Assembly (NCBI RefSeq): GCF_016862955.1 | Contig: NZ_BONY01000056.1 | Coordinates: 1 to 58,798, forward strand | Source of the DNA: Rhizocola hellebori | GTDB lineage: Bacteria; Actinomycetota; Actinomycetes; Mycobacteriales; Micromonosporaceae | Direction of reading: 5' to 3' | Length of the DNA stretch: 58,798 nucleotides | Part shown: piece after piece, positions 58,738 to 58,798 of the stretch | Position numbering within the stretch: position 1 is the first letter of the stretch | Layout: each line of letters opens with the position of its first letter | Translations under genes and position numbers: made by a program | The notes under the pieces: model-generated | Seen by the model: the letters and a program-made list of their open reading frames with translations, nothing else | Told to the model about the DNA's origin: nothing | Databases searched by the model: none

Positions 58738-58798
58738 AAATCTGTATGCTACATGTGCTGACCGCCTACTGCTGAGCGGCCCCACTCCACCGCCGCCA
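58738..58798. other. upstream region of the GntR gene to the window end
   Basis: 61 bp, AT-richer near 58738-58760, containing the probable -10 box of the GntR gene (TAGCAT read on the minus strand). No gene is seen in the rest. Confidence 0.3.

Noticed and set aside
1-58798. tRNA genes or insertion sequences at the cluster borders
   Set aside because: No cloverleaf-like sequence, transposase or terminal inverted repeats were seen at 16300, 34600 or 41000.

Overview
The window is high-GC DNA (roughly 70% by eye) from a filamentous-type actinomycete (Actinomycetota; perhaps Streptosporangiales or a relative, which is inference). The evidence is strong GC bias at third codon positions, frequent GTG starts, many TANNNT -10 boxes placed 7-9 nt before a start codon (leaderless transcripts), secreted carbohydrate-active enzymes with cellulose/glucan-binding modules, a PASTA-less Ser/Thr kinase with a beta-propeller, NB-ARC/TPR regulators and a type I PKS. 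No tRNA, rRNA, CRISPR array, insertion sequence or origin was seen, and no gap over 300 bp lacks a gene.

Layout. (1) 77-7447: an M50 site-2 protease and a GNAT protein on the minus strand, then a tight plus-strand operon of malate synthase and three-subunit glycolate oxidase (aceB-glcD-glcE-glcF), which together take glycolate through glyoxylate to malate. (2) 7425-16315: accessory metabolic and envelope genes: a secreted PQQ-type sugar dehydrogenase fused to a CBM2, an ADP-ribosylglycohydrolase, an MFS exporter, a STAS protein, a Tat-exported animal-type heme peroxidase, a two-gene ABC transporter, a membrane protein and one apparently frameshifted gene.

(3) 16302-34576: a lipid/polyketide biosynthetic gene cluster. 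A fatty-acyl-AMP ligase (FAAL) is divergent from a single-module PKS (ACP-KS-AT-DH-KR-ACP, no thioesterase). A stand-alone thioester-reductase-like enzyme and a class III aminotransferase follow, so reductive release to an aldehyde and conversion to a terminal amine is the simplest prediction. Behind the FAAL lies an unusual fusion of an acyl-CoA-dehydrogenase-like flavoprotein with a ferritin-like di-iron domain carrying a complete E/ExxH/E/ExxH ligand set; it could oxidise the amine nitrogen or the chain. An MMPL exporter, a second adenylate-forming enzyme, a methyltransferase, two SRPBCC proteins and a crotonase flank these. This is the best candidate for an undescribed system.

(4) 34698-40987: an XRE-NB-ARC-TPR protein, then an EACC1-like small protein and a caspase-NTPase-TPR protein, a conflict/defence-type module whose 3' half is markedly AT-richer than its surroundings. 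(5) 41082-50773: exported and envelope proteins (M23 peptidase with SH3, DUF6220-like protein plus membrane-anchored multicopper oxidase, a cell-wall-binding-like lipoprotein, GH16 glucanase with CBM6, CHRD protein), with an XRE/SDR divergent pair. (6) 50793-58737: HTH protein, aldo-keto reductase operon, MalY-type aminotransferase, Ser/Thr kinase, and a GntR regulator-sugar 4,6-dehydratase operon in which the usual catalytic STDE motif reads STCE.

Across all of this an 11-bp imperfect palindrome, TCCACWNTGGA (either orientation), occurs eleven times, far above chance at this base composition.
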